Assembly: GCA_938075305.1 (NCBI GenBank)
Contig: CALJGV010000032.1
Coordinates: 62,001 to 126,000, forward strand
Source of the DNA: an uncultured bacterium
GTDB lineage: Bacteria; Planctomycetota; UBA1135; GCA-002686595
Length of the DNA: 64,000 nt
Direction of reading: 5' to 3'
Positions 1 to 8,518 of the stretch are shown in pieces (the stretch's first letter is position 1; each line of letters opens with the position of its first letter). Below the pieces are notes generated by a model that worked only from the letters and a program-made list of their open reading frames with translations, ran no database searches and was not told the DNA's origin. The position numbers and the translations under genes were made by a program.

Positions 1-2
1 TG

Positions 3-1322
3 CTCGCCGCGAGCTACCTGTTCTATGGCTACTGGGACGCGCGCTTCCTGCTGCTGCTCGGCGTCTCGACGGTGCTCGACTTCCTGATCGGCGGTCGGCT
101 GGATCGCACCGACGACGAGCGCGTCCGCAAGCGCCTCGTGACCCTCTCCGTGGTGATCAACCTCGGGATCCTCGGCTTCTTCAAGTACTTCGACTTCTTC
201 ATCGACAGTACGGCGGAGCTCCTCGCGGCCCTGGGCTTCTCCGTGCACCTGCCGACCCTGCAGGTGCTGCTGCCCGTTGGCATCAGCTTCTACACCTTCC
301 AGACGCTGAGCTACACGATCGACGTGTATCGGCGCCGGATGTCGGCGACCCGCGACTTCCTTGGCTTCGCGCTGTTCGTGAGCTTCTTCCCCCAGCTGGT
401 GGCGGGACCCATCGAGCGCGCGGCACGCCTGCTCCCCCAGATCGAGGCGCCGAGGGAGGTCACCGCGAGCAAGGTCCAGGCCGGGCTCTGGCTGCTCGTC
501 TGGGGCTACTTCAAGAAGACGGTCATCGCGGACCAGGCCGCCCTCGTCAGCAACCCGCTCTTCGGCGGCCAGTGGGAGTCCCTGCACGGGCTGGAGCCCT
601 TCGTGGCCGTGCTCGGCTTCACGATCCACATCTACTGTGACTTCTCGGGCTACTCCGACATCGCCCGCGGGCTCGCGAAGTTGATGGGCTTCGAGTTCCT
701 GCTCAACTTCCGGCTGCCCTACCTGGCGACGGGGCCCAGCGACTTCTGGCTGCGCTGGCACGTGAGCCTCTCGACCTGGCTCCGCGACTACCTCTACATC
801 CCGCTCGGCGGCAACCGGGGCAGCCGCCTCGTCACCTACCGGAACATGTTCGTCGTGATGGCCCTCGGCGGGCTCTGGCACGGCGCCGCCTGGCCCTACA
901 TCCTCTGGGGTAGCTACCACGGCGTGCTGCTCGTGATGGAGCGGGTGTGGGCGGACGCGCGCGGCATCGACCCCCGCCGACCACTCTCCCTGACGGGAGA
1001 GTGGACGAGGATCGTGCTCTTCTGGCCCCTGATGCTCATCGGGATGGCCGTGGTGCGCTGCACGTCGGTGGATCAGTTCTGGCACCTGTTCACCAGCCAG
1101 TCGTTCCTGCTGACCGATCGCGCCGCCGCCGGCCTCTCGAGCCTCGCCTACTTCACCTGGCCCCTCGTGGTCGTCCAGCTCTTCCAGCACGCCACCAAGG
1201 ACCTGCTGGTCCCGCTCCGACTGCCCCTCGTCCCGAGGGCCCTGCTCTTCGCCGCCCTCATTCTCGGGATGCTCGTCTTCGGCGTCCGCGAGCCCGTCGA
1301 GTTCTTCTACTTCCAGTTCTGA
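3..1322 (+). CDS. MBOAT family O-acyltransferase (5' end outside window)
   Basis: Polytopic membrane O-acyltransferase of the AlgI/DltB type, which moves acyl groups across the membrane onto an extracellular polymer or other acceptor. The frame is already open at base 3 and reads typical MBOAT N-terminal membrane sequence (ASYLFYGYWDARF), so the true start lies upstream of the window. The family block FWLRWHVSLSTWLRDYLYIP and the later GGLWHGAAW, whose His codon at 879-881 is the presumed catalytic histidine, are both intact. It ends in TGATG, sharing bases with the next gene, which encodes the usual SGNH-type partner. The acceptor (alginate, teichoic acid or another glycan) cannot be told from sequence. 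Confidence 0.93.
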   Translation, partial: LAASYLFYGYWDARFLLLLGVSTVLDFLIGGRLDRTDDERVRKRLVTLSVVINLGILGFFKYFDFFIDSTAELLAALGFSVHLPTLQVLLPVGISFYTFQTLSYTIDVYRRRMSATRDFLGFALFVSFFPQLVAGPIERAARLLPQIEAPREVTASKVQAGLWLLVWGYFKKTVIADQAALVSNPLFGGQWESLHGLEPFVAVLGFTIHIYCDFSGYSDIARGLAKLMGFEFLLNFRLPYLATGPSDFWLRWHVSLSTWLRDYLYIPLGGNRGSRLVTYRNMFVVMALGGLWHGAAWPYILWGSYHGVLLVMERVWADARGIDPRRPLSLTGEWTRIVLFWPLMLIGMAVVRCTSVDQFWHLFTSQSFLLTDRAAAGLSSLAYFTWPLVVVQLFQHATKDLLVPLRLPLVPRALLFAALILGMLVFGVREPVEFFYFQF

Positions 1323-2359
1323 TGGCCGGCATCGATCGACTTGCAGGCGAGCAGGAGCACGCCACCGGGGCCAGGGCCTTCGGCCTGATGCTGGCCCTCA
1401 CCGTGGCCGTGGTCCTCGGGGTCAACGCCGCCGCCATCCGCCTCTCGCCGGTGAGCGAGCGCACGTTCGATGGCCGCACGGTGGCGACCAAGTGGACGCT
1501 CGCCAGCGCCGGTGCGCCGGCGGGCGGCGTCGTGGCCATCGGAGACAGCAGCGGGAACTTCGCGGTGGACACGGACGTGTTGGAGGAGCGGCTCGGCGTC
1601 GAGGCGCGGAACTACTGCACCTACGGTCGCTTCCTGAACCTGGGCGCGGGGTGGTTCCTCGACCAGGCGCTGGAGGCCGCCGAGGAGCCGCCGTCGGTGG
1701 TCCTCGTGGTCATGGGCTCACGGACGTTCGCGCTGGAGGCTGACGGATTCACCTTCGCGAGCATCCCTGCGCCCATGGGCGGCTGGGGGGATCGAGTCCC
1801 CTTCGTGACGCTGCCGATGGCCGAGGCCTTCCAGTTCGCGGTGGCGCGCCTCTTCCCCCTGTACGCCCAGCACCGGAGCTTCGAGGGTGGCATCCGCAAG
1901 GGCCTCTGGCGCATCGACGGGAGCCGGCTGCCCATCGGGCCGGACGGCACCTCGGTGCTCCCGCGGGCGTACCCCAACGGCGTCGCCCCCTTCGCGGAGA
2001 AGGTGCTCGGCGAGATCGCGGCCATGGGTGACGGGCCGATCCCGTCCGATCGTGATCGAGCGGCAATGCGGGGCCTGGCGCGGGCGGCAGAGGAGTTCGG
2101 TTTCGATCTGGTCTTCGTGGACGGTCCGGTCTGGGAGGGGCTCGCGGTCCGTGAGGAGCACCGCGCCTTCCTCGCGGAGGTCCACGGGTTCATGGACGAG
2201 CTCTGTGATAGCTCCGAGCGGGTGCACCGCCTCCCCGGCGGCCTCCAGGTGTTCCAGAAGGAGGTGATGGAGAACCCCTTCCACCTCACCGGTGCCGCGG
2301 CCTCGGTGTTCACGGCGGAGCTGGCGGACCGGCTCGGAGAGCTCGGTCTGCCGCGCTGA
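1322..2359 (+). CDS. AlgJ/DltD-like SGNH-fold protein, MBOAT partner
   Basis: 345-residue protein with one N-terminal membrane segment (about residues 18-38) and an SGNH-hydrolase-type domain outside the membrane. A block-I motif GDSSGN lies at residues 74-79, and a C-terminal FHLT segment could supply the catalytic His. Proteins of this type accept the acyl group exported by the MBOAT protein and place it on the polymer. The start ATG overlaps the MBOAT stop (TGATG), so the pair is translationally coupled. The in-frame sequence upstream of 1322 is open but lies inside the MBOAT gene and has no family resemblance. The exact substrate is unknown. Confidence 0.78.
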   Translation: MAGIDRLAGEQEHATGARAFGLMLALTVAVVLGVNAAAIRLSPVSERTFDGRTVATKWTLASAGAPAGGVVAIGDSSGNFAVDTDVLEERLGVEARNYCTYGRFLNLGAGWFLDQALEAAEEPPSVVLVVMGSRTFALEADGFTFASIPAPMGGWGDRVPFVTLPMAEAFQFAVARLFPLYAQHRSFEGGIRKGLWRIDGSRLPIGPDGTSVLPRAYPNGVAPFAEKVLGEIAAMGDGPIPSDRDRAAMRGLARAAEEFGFDLVFVDGPVWEGLAVREEHRAFLAEVHGFMDELCDSSERVHRLPGGLQVFQKEVMENPFHLTGAAASVFTAELADRLGELGLPR

Positions 2360-2510
2360 CGTCCAGGGTCGAGGCACGGCCTGGAGCGCGGCGAGCCCCG
2401 ACGGTTTTGCGGTTCAGCCCGGGCCATTCCCTGCCGATCCCCCTTGGGTCCGCGCGCGCCCCATCCGGGCGCCGCGCGCGTTCACTCCAGCGAGGGCAAA
2501 GCAGATCGAC

Positions 2511-3857
2511 ATGAAGGGGACCGGAATCGCCGCCTGGGCGGCTGCCGCCACGGTGACCGCCGCCGCGGCCTTCGCCGCTGATGGGGCCCAGGACGAAGGC
2601 CTCGCCGCCGCGGTGGTGCTCCCGGCCGTGAGCGCCCTCTCGCCCTCTGGGGAGCTCCAGGTCACCGTCGTGGAGGGCCGCGCGAACGCGCCCCAGCCGC
2701 TGACGGTCCGCGCCCTCATCGTTCAACCGGACGCGCTCGCGTCCTGGGTCCTGCTCCCTCTGACCGAGGTCCCGCAGCAGCTCTTCGTGCCCGACGAGGA
2801 GTCCATCATCTGTGTGGATCGGTCCCTCGGTGCCCCGCGCATCGTGCATCTGGGCCTCGGGGGGGAGGTGCTCTGTAGCCGCTCCCTCGCCTCCCTGCTC
2901 CCCGCACCCACGGGCGCGGCGGGGGCCGGAGACATCAACCTCGCCTTCACGGACGTGGGCCCCAGCCTCGCGGTGTCCATGGAGGGCGAGGGCATCGCTC
3001 TGGTCAGCCTGGGCGGCCAGGAGGGGGAGACCCTCGAGGTCTGCTCGGTCGTTCCGCATCAGGTCCCCACCCGGGACGTGGAGCAGTGGCTGCGGGAGAG
3101 CCGAGAGTTCTTCCTCGCTGGCGACGACGTCGCCGCGCAGACCTCGTTGGAGGCCGCCAAGGAGGCGTTCCCCACCGAGCCCAGGGTCTATCAGCAGTTG
3201 GCGAGGATTCACCGCAGCGCAGGCGACCAGGCCGCGCAGCTGGACTGCCTCGAGGAGGGGCTCCTGCGGAGCCACAGCGCCGCCCAGAAGGCGGTCACCC
3301 ACGACTGGCAGGTGGGGACTCCCGAGGCCCGGCTGGTGCTCGAGTTCGTGGAGACCACCCGCAAGGTCCGCGGAGACCAGGAGGCGAGCAAGGCGCTCGG
3401 GCAGGCCCTGACCCTGTACCCGTGCATGGAACAGGCCGTCATGCTCCAGGCCGAACTGCTCTTCGCCTCGGGCAAGGGCGAGCAGGCCATCGCCTCCCTG
3501 GAGAGAGCCGTGGGCGCGCTCGAGGGGAGCGGCGAAGCGGGCGCGGCGCTGCATGACATCGGGCGCTTCCTCGAGCGCCAGGGGCACCACGAGGAGGCGC
3601 TCGCCTTCATGGAGCGTGCGTTCGCGAAGGGGGAGTTCTCCGAGTTCCTCATCCGCGATATCGCGGACCTCCAGGTCAGGGCCAATCAGCCCGCCGTCGC
3701 CGCGAGGTGGCTCTCCAGGCTCGCGGATCACTGGGGCTCGGTCGCCAACGGCGCCTCGGGGGCGGACCGCGCTCTGCGGGGCCGTCGCCGGCTCGCCGAC
3801 CTCAGGCAGGAGATCGAGGAGCTCGAGGGATCGGGCGCCGTGGTCACCGACCCCTGA
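2511..3857 (+). CDS. secreted TPR-repeat protein
   Basis: 448 residues beginning with a basic/hydrophobic signal peptide (MKGTGIAAWAAAATVTAAAA, likely cut after the Ala-rich stretch near residue 23). Residues about 30-190 form a beta-rich region resembling a propeller-like or beta-sandwich domain. From about residue 190 to 430 there are alpha-helical TPR-like repeats, for example around FLAGDDVAAQTSLEAAKEAF and RFLERQGHHEEALAFMERAF. The ATG at 2511 was chosen because it starts a signal peptide; the open frame continues upstream without family-like sequence. It probably scaffolds other envelope proteins. No enzymatic motif is seen, and it does not overlap its neighbours. Confidence 0.72.
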   Translation: MKGTGIAAWAAAATVTAAAAFAADGAQDEGLAAAVVLPAVSALSPSGELQVTVVEGRANAPQPLTVRALIVQPDALASWVLLPLTEVPQQLFVPDEESIICVDRSLGAPRIVHLGLGGEVLCSRSLASLLPAPTGAAGAGDINLAFTDVGPSLAVSMEGEGIALVSLGGQEGETLEVCSVVPHQVPTRDVEQWLRESREFFLAGDDVAAQTSLEAAKEAFPTEPRVYQQLARIHRSAGDQAAQLDCLEEGLLRSHSAAQKAVTHDWQVGTPEARLVLEFVETTRKVRGDQEASKALGQALTLYPCMEQAVMLQAELLFASGKGEQAIASLERAVGALEGSGEAGAALHDIGRFLERQGHHEEALAFMERAFAKGEFSEFLIRDIADLQVRANQPAVAARWLSRLADHWGSVANGASGADRALRGRRRLADLRQEIEELEGSGAVVTDP

Positions 3858-3863
3858 TCAGGT

Positions 3864-4862
3864 TCACATCCCCAGGGCGGCCGCCACCGCTGCATCGGCG
3901 AGGTCATCGCGACGCACGGCCCGAGCCTCGCCCTCGTAGCTCAGGATCAACCGGTGGCGCAGCGCTGGCCGCGCCACGGCCCGGATGTCCTCATCGCTGA
4001 TGTTCAGGCGATTCGCGAGGAGGGCGCGGGCCTTGGCCGCCAGGAGGATCGCCTGGCCACCCCGCAGGCTCGACCCGTACCGGACGTGGGAGCGGATCGG
4101 CTCGGGCGCGGTCTCGTGGTCGGGGTGGGTCGCGAGGATGATCGCCGCGACCTTCTCGACCACGTCCGAGGGTGCGGCTACCTCCCGCACGAGGGCCTGC
4201 AGGCGCAGCCATTCCTCCCTGCTGAAGGAGGGGGGCTCGGGCTCCGCGGAGCCGCCGGTGGTCGCCGAGAGGATCGTGGTCAGGTCCCCGTGGTCGGGGA
4301 GCTGTAGCTCGAGCTTGAAGAGGAAGCGGTCCAGCTGCGCCTCGGGCAGGGGGTAGGTCCCCTCCATCTCGATCGGGTTCTGGGTCGCGACCATGAAGAA
4401 CGGTGGCGCGAGCGGGTACGTCTCGCCGTGCAGGGTGACCTGCCGCTCCTGCATGGCCTCGAGGAGCGCGCTCTGGGTGCGCGGGGTGGCGCGGTTGACC
4501 TCGTCCGTCAGGAGAACGTTGGTGAACACCGGGCCCTTCTCGAAGTCGAAGGAGCGCGCGCCCGAGTCGTCGTCCACCCGCAGGACCCGGGTCCCCAGCA
4601 CGTCGGAGGGCATCAGGTCCGGCGTGCACTGGAGCCGTTGAAACTGGAGGTCGACCGCGTCCGAGAGCGCGTGGACGAGCGTGGTCTTGCCGAGGCCGGG
4701 GGCGCCTTCGAGGAGCACGTGCCCGCCCGCCATCAGGGAGAGGATGAGGAACTCGACCGTCTCCTCCTGGCCGAAGAAGCGGCCGTTCAGCCGGCCCTTC
4801 AGCTCGCGAGCGGCGGCGCGGAGTCGTTGGAGCTCCTCGTCGAGGCGTTCGGTTTCAGTCAC
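3864..4862 (-). CDS. MoxR-family AAA+ ATPase
   Basis: 332-residue cytoplasmic AAA+ ATPase of the MoxR class, which remodels or inserts cofactors into partner proteins. Walker A GAPGLGKT is at residues 53-60, Walker B ends in LLTDE (117-120), and the MoxR signature ATQNPIEMEGTYPLPEAQLD follows as sensor I. The GTG at 4862 (VTETERLDEE) gives the usual family length; the frame upstream is open but low-complexity and Arg/Pro-rich. MoxR genes normally sit with DUF58 and VWA-domain genes. Here no such partner is adjacent, so its client is unknown. It converges on the TPR gene with a gap of only 6 bp. Confidence 0.9.
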   Translation of the reverse strand: MTETERLDEELQRLRAAARELKGRLNGRFFGQEETVEFLILSLMAGGHVLLEGAPGLGKTTLVHALSDAVDLQFQRLQCTPDLMPSDVLGTRVLRVDDDSGARSFDFEKGPVFTNVLLTDEVNRATPRTQSALLEAMQERQVTLHGETYPLAPPFFMVATQNPIEMEGTYPLPEAQLDRFLFKLELQLPDHGDLTTILSATTGGSAEPEPPSFSREEWLRLQALVREVAAPSDVVEKVAAIILATHPDHETAPEPIRSHVRYGSSLRGGQAILLAAKARALLANRLNISDEDIRAVARPALRHRLILSYEGEARAVRRDDLADAAVAAALGM

Positions 4863-5080
4863 GGTGTACCGGGCTGGGGAGGGATCTTTGCCGACGATGA
4901 GCCGGGCAGGTGAGGGCGGCGGAGACCCCGCCGTGAGCACGATAACCGGGCGCCGGGATCTGGTCGCCCCCAGGGGAGGGTCTCCGCGAGGCTCTCCGGA
5001 CCGGCGCCGGGAAGAGCTCCCATCCCATCCGCTCCGCGTGGCCCTTTTCATCTCCGGTTCGGGATTGCATCTTGGAGGCG
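4863..5080. other. divergent intergenic region moxR / clpS
   Basis: 218 bp between divergently transcribed moxR and clpS. No strong promoter, stem-loop or small gene is recognised. It must hold promoters for both directions. Confidence 0.4.
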
Positions 5081-5428
5081 ATGAGCGGCGCAGAAGATTG
5101 CACCGGCGTGGCCCGGCCCGAGGGCCCGGTGGCTGGCGTGGAGACCCTGGTGGAGCCCGAGGCAGAGCAGCGCCTCGCGCGCCTCTGGAGGGTGATTTGT
5201 CACGACGATCCGCACACGACCATGGACTTCGTGGTGGAGGTCCTGATGACCGTGTTCAGGCAGCCGTCACCGCGGGCCTTCGAGCTCATGCTCTGCGTCC
5301 ACCATTCCGGGAGCGCGCTGATCGGCTCATGGCCGGAATCGGTGGCCCGCAAGAAGGTCGCCACGGCTCAGGCCCGGGCGAGGTCGGACGGGTTCCCGCT
5401 CACGTTCTCCGTCGAGATCGACGATTGA
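5081..5428 (+). CDS. clpS: ClpS-like adaptor of Clp protease
   Basis: 115-residue homologue of ClpS, which binds the ClpA/ClpC N-domain and delivers N-degron substrates to ClpP. The core matches the family: HDDPHTTMDFVVEVLMTVF corresponds to the NDD-x-T-x-M-xFVV-xVL region, then MLCVHHSGSALIG to the ML-x-VH-x-xG-x-AxxG block, and KVATAQARARSDGFPLTFSV to the C-terminal helix and strand. The first residue of the usual NDD is His here. ATG 5081 is preceded by GGAGG at 5074-5078, an unusually short spacing; a TTG at 5072 is an alternative start. The family's substrate-pocket Met/His pattern (MLCVHH) is retained. Confidence 0.85.
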   Translation: MSGAEDCTGVARPEGPVAGVETLVEPEAEQRLARLWRVICHDDPHTTMDFVVEVLMTVFRQPSPRAFELMLCVHHSGSALIGSWPESVARKKVATAQARARSDGFPLTFSVEIDD

Positions 5429-5488
5429 CTCCCTCCGCCGGATGGAGGTTCGAGCCCCCTTGGGCGCACCTCGCCGGTCGTTCGGTCC

Positions 5489-6229
5489 ATGAGCATGACC
5501 ACCACCTATGTCCCCAGGCAGCGCCAGTGGTCCCTTGAGGCGCTCTTCGAGGGCGTGAGCGCCGCCGAGGTCACCTGCTCTAAGGAGGGCGCGGTCGCGG
5601 CGGAGCCCCGGCTCTGGCTCGACCTCGCCGCAGAGTGGGACGCGCGCCTGCTCCAGGCGCACATCGTCGAGGGGGACCGCGGCTTCTCGGAGGAGTTCCA
5701 TGCCTTCCTCCGGGTGTGGGCCGAGGACGAGGAGCGGCACACCGAGGGCTTGCTCCGGCTGTACTCCCTGGTGACGGGTGAACCCCCCGACTCCGTGCGG
5801 AGCCGCCTGATGGCGAGGGAGGGGGACTTCCGCTCCGTGGAGGCGCTGTTCGACGGGGAGTTCGAGGTGCTGGTCCTGCTCGCCTACGACGAGGCCATGA
5901 GCACCGCGGGGTACGGGGAGGACATCCCCTTCTATCGCTCCCTCGGACCCGCCTCCTTCGGCCGGCTTCTGCGGGAGCTCAAGAACGACGAGGCCATGCA
6001 CTACCGCAATGCCGTGGAGCTGCTGGTCCTCGCGCACAGCGATCGGCTCGCAGAGGTCCCGCAGGTCGTGGCGCGCGCCGTCATGTTCGACGAGGCCCAG
6101 GAGGAGTACCGGGCGACCTTCGTGCTGGACCACGCCACCGAACAATTCGACGGCGCCAGGATGGAGCGGGTGGGCGCGTCCGTCGTCCGTACCATCCAGC
6201 GCCGAATGCGCCGTCAGCTGGATCGCTAG
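5489..6229 (+). CDS. ferritin-like di-iron protein, type-2 acyl desaturase-like
   Basis: 246-residue all-helical protein with metal-ligand patterns of the ferritin-like superfamily. FSEEFHAFLRVWAEDEERH gives the E-x-xH first half-site, LLAYDEAMSTAGY holds a further Glu, and KNDEAMHYRNAVELL has a second D/E-E-x-xH-like set. The order and spacing recall soluble acyl-ACP desaturases (EENRH ... DEKRH), but the protein is shorter (246 against about 300-350 residues) and divergent. It would act as a soluble oxidase or desaturase. Its stop overlaps the stop of the convergent membrane-protein gene by 4 bp. It stands alone, without obvious fatty-acid neighbours, so substrate assignment is inference. 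Confidence 0.6.
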   Translation: MSMTTTYVPRQRQWSLEALFEGVSAAEVTCSKEGAVAAEPRLWLDLAAEWDARLLQAHIVEGDRGFSEEFHAFLRVWAEDEERHTEGLLRLYSLVTGEPPDSVRSRLMAREGDFRSVEALFDGEFEVLVLLAYDEAMSTAGYGEDIPFYRSLGPASFGRLLRELKNDEAMHYRNAVELLVLAHSDRLAEVPQVVARAVMFDEAQEEYRATFVLDHATEQFDGARMERVGASVVRTIQRRMRRQLDR

Positions 6230-7338
6230 CGGGCCAGAACGAGGGCCGCGGTCAGGCCGATCTGAGCGAGGGCGACCGCGAGGCCCAGGCGCGCCTCCCG
6301 GCTGGAGGAGCCCTGCCGGTTGAGCCAGTCGGCGAGGCCCAGGGCGCCGGCGGGGATGAGGTAGGGCGAGATCGGCGCGAGCGCGGGTGAGCCCGCGACG
6401 ATGGGCGCGAGGAAGGGCAGGCACCAGGCCACCATCCAGACGGGCGCACGCTTGGCCTCGACGCTGCGCTGGGCGATGAGCAGCTGGTAGATACCGAAGA
6501 GGCCGGCGCCGAACCCGATGGGCGCGGCCACCAGCCACCCGAGCCACGCGGACGGGGACGGCCCCTCGGCCCCCGCGAGGGTCCGGGTGACCAGGTGATC
6601 CACCCTGAGGGACTCCGAGGGCCCGGCGAGCCCGATGGCGATCGACATCAGGAGGACGGCGATCACGGAGAAGGCCGTGATCGGAGCCTCGCGGCGGTAC
6701 TCGGGGTGGCGCGCGACGGCCCAGGCCGTGGCGGGGACCAGTAGGACGAGCTCCATGTGGAGCATGAAGGCGACACCGAAGCAGACGATCGCGCGCCACT
6801 GGTAGCCGCGCTGGGAGTCCTGGGATTGTCGGAAGAGCGACCAGAGCAAGAGGCTCGCGCCGAACATGCCAGGGGCGTAGTCGATGGGGGAGGTCGCGCC
6901 GATCCAGCTGAAGGGAGCGGCGAAGGCTGTGATCGAGGCCGGGAGGCTCGCGGTCCGGCGGAAGCCGAGCCCGCGCAGGAAGGCGAGGGTGAGCGTGAAG
7001 GCGCCGCCGAGGCAGAGGGCGGCGATCAGCCTGATGGCGCTGTCGCCGTCCATGCCATCCACGGTCCCCACGAGGCCGCTCCCGAGCGGGTACAGGAGCC
7101 CCTGGGTGAGGACATCCTCGGCCCCGTTGAGCCGCAGGGCCGCCTCTCCTCCGCCCGCATAGGGGGAGGTCGCGGGCCAAGCCATGGCGAGCGCGGAGAC
7201 CAGCAGGCCGTAGCCAAGGTCCTGGATTCGCTGCCGCTGCTCGATGGCGCCCATGACACGGCGGAGCCGCCGCAGCAGCCGGCGGCGCCTCTGGGGGTCG
7301 TCGCTCCCCGTGGTGGGGGCTTCGGATTCGGGCGCCAT
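6226..7338 (-). CDS. polytopic membrane protein, unknown function
   Basis: 370 residues with a basic N-terminal cytoplasmic segment (Arg-rich around residues 18-28) and about eight or nine hydrophobic segments. The layout recalls GT-C-like or O-antigen-type membrane proteins: an early loop with acidic residues (VDGMDGDSAIR, near residues 92-102) after TM1. No diagnostic motif is recognised. It is the last gene of the minus-strand operon that starts at 11779, 10 bp after the preceding membrane protein, which has similar architecture. The two may be distant paralogues or subunits of one complex. Confidence 0.55.
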   Translation of the reverse strand: MAPESEAPTTGSDDPQRRRRLLRRLRRVMGAIEQRQRIQDLGYGLLVSALAMAWPATSPYAGGGEAALRLNGAEDVLTQGLLYPLGSGLVGTVDGMDGDSAIRLIAALCLGGAFTLTLAFLRGLGFRRTASLPASITAFAAPFSWIGATSPIDYAPGMFGASLLLWSLFRQSQDSQRGYQWRAIVCFGVAFMLHMELVLLVPATAWAVARHPEYRREAPITAFSVIAVLLMSIAIGLAGPSESLRVDHLVTRTLAGAEGPSPSAWLGWLVAAPIGFGAGLFGIYQLLIAQRSVEAKRAPVWMVAWCLPFLAPIVAGSPALAPISPYLIPAGALGLADWLNRQGSSSREARLGLAVALAQIGLTAALVLAR

Positions 7339-7348
7339 GCTCGGTCCG

Positions 7349-8512
7349 CTACTCCGCCTCGTCGCCCTTCACGTTCCGTCGCACCTGACCCGTGGCGGGA
7401 TCCAGGGTCCAGGGCGCTCCGTCGTTGCCGAGGGAGATCACGCGCCCGGACCCGCCCACGGGGGATGCATCCGTCACCGTGGTGCCCAGCCGGCGCCTGA
7501 GCAGGTAGGCCTCGTCCGAACCGAGGTCCTCGACGACCACGACGTCTCCGGCTCCGACCTCTCCGCTGCCCTCAGCGGCGAAGAAGGTGGTGTCCGCTGG
7601 AGCGAGGCGGAGGGCGAGGACGGACAGGCCCACCTGGGCAGCGGCCAGCATGGCGGCCCAGCGCAGGGCGCCATCGGGCCTCGCCCGGCGCGAGAGCGCG
7701 TTTGCGACGAGCACGGCGAGGGCGGGCACGATGGCCGCGCCTGCCTGGGCGCCAGCGACCAGCGCGAGGGCCACGCTCGCGACGAGCCACCCCACGAGCC
7801 ACAGGGGCGGGGGGGCCTCCTCCTCTTGCCGGAGCCAGCCGAGGGGGACGACCAGGAGCGCGGCGCCGCCGAGCAGGGCGAGGTCCTCCCAGGCTCCGAA
7901 GATCGCCTCCCCGTCCAGGGCAGCCGAGGCCCTCGACATGCCGCAGATGGCCAGGAGGCCAGCGGCGGCGAGGGCCAACCGGATCCGGTAGCCCTTGCGG
8001 CCGCTCCGGCCGTCATCGTGGGGCGCCGCGACGGCGGCGAGGAGCAGGGCGCTGCAGAGGGCGACCAGCGGACCGTCCGAGGGGAGACGGCCGTGCATGA
8101 GCAAGAGCGGCGACATGACGGCGATCAGGGCGGAGACGAACGCCACGCGGCCGTTGAACCCGGTGGCCCGGAGGGCCAGGCCGACGGCGGGGAGCGTGGC
8201 GCCGAGGGCGACGGCGGACGCGAGGAACGCCGCGGCCTCGATGCCGATGCCTCCCCTTCCTATCGACGCGAGGATCGCGTGGAAGGGGGCCAGCGGGCCC
8301 GCGGACTCGGCGGCGAACTCCGTGGTGGAGCGGATCAGGATCTCGGCGATCGGCGTGCCCGCCGCCAGCAGGGAGATACCCGCCCCCGAGAGCACCCAGG
8401 CCACCGCCGGGACCTCGCGATCCCGCCAATCGGAGCGGGCCACGGCCTCGAGCAGGTCCTCCCTGGGGAAGAGGTTCCCGTCGTTTGCGATGTCCAGGGG
8501 TTCAGACTTCAA
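7349..8512 (-). CDS. polytopic membrane protein, unknown function
   Basis: 387 residues with a short acidic N-terminus, roughly nine hydrophobic helices (from about residue 35 to 300) and a C-terminal soluble domain of about 80 residues (FFAAEGSGEVGAGDVVVVED onward). The large early loop between TM1 and TM2 (PIAEILIRSTTEFAAESAGP) is like that of GT-C glycosyltransferase-type proteins, but no catalytic Asp pair is clear. It follows aroB by 6 bp and precedes the other membrane protein by 10 bp, so the three are co-transcribed. The function is not recognised. Confidence 0.55.
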   Translation of the reverse strand: MKSEPLDIANDGNLFPREDLLEAVARSDWRDREVPAVAWVLSGAGISLLAAGTPIAEILIRSTTEFAAESAGPLAPFHAILASIGRGGIGIEAAAFLASAVALGATLPAVGLALRATGFNGRVAFVSALIAVMSPLLLMHGRLPSDGPLVALCSALLLAAVAAPHDDGRSGRKGYRIRLALAAAGLLAICGMSRASAALDGEAIFGAWEDLALLGGAALLVVPLGWLRQEEEAPPPLWLVGWLVASVALALVAGAQAGAAIVPALAVLVANALSRRARPDGALRWAAMLAAAQVGLSVLALRLAPADTTFFAAEGSGEVGAGDVVVVEDLGSDEAYLLRRRLGTTVTDASPVGGSGRVISLGNDGAPWTLDPATGQVRRNVKGDEAE

Positions 8513-8518
8513 GTGCGA

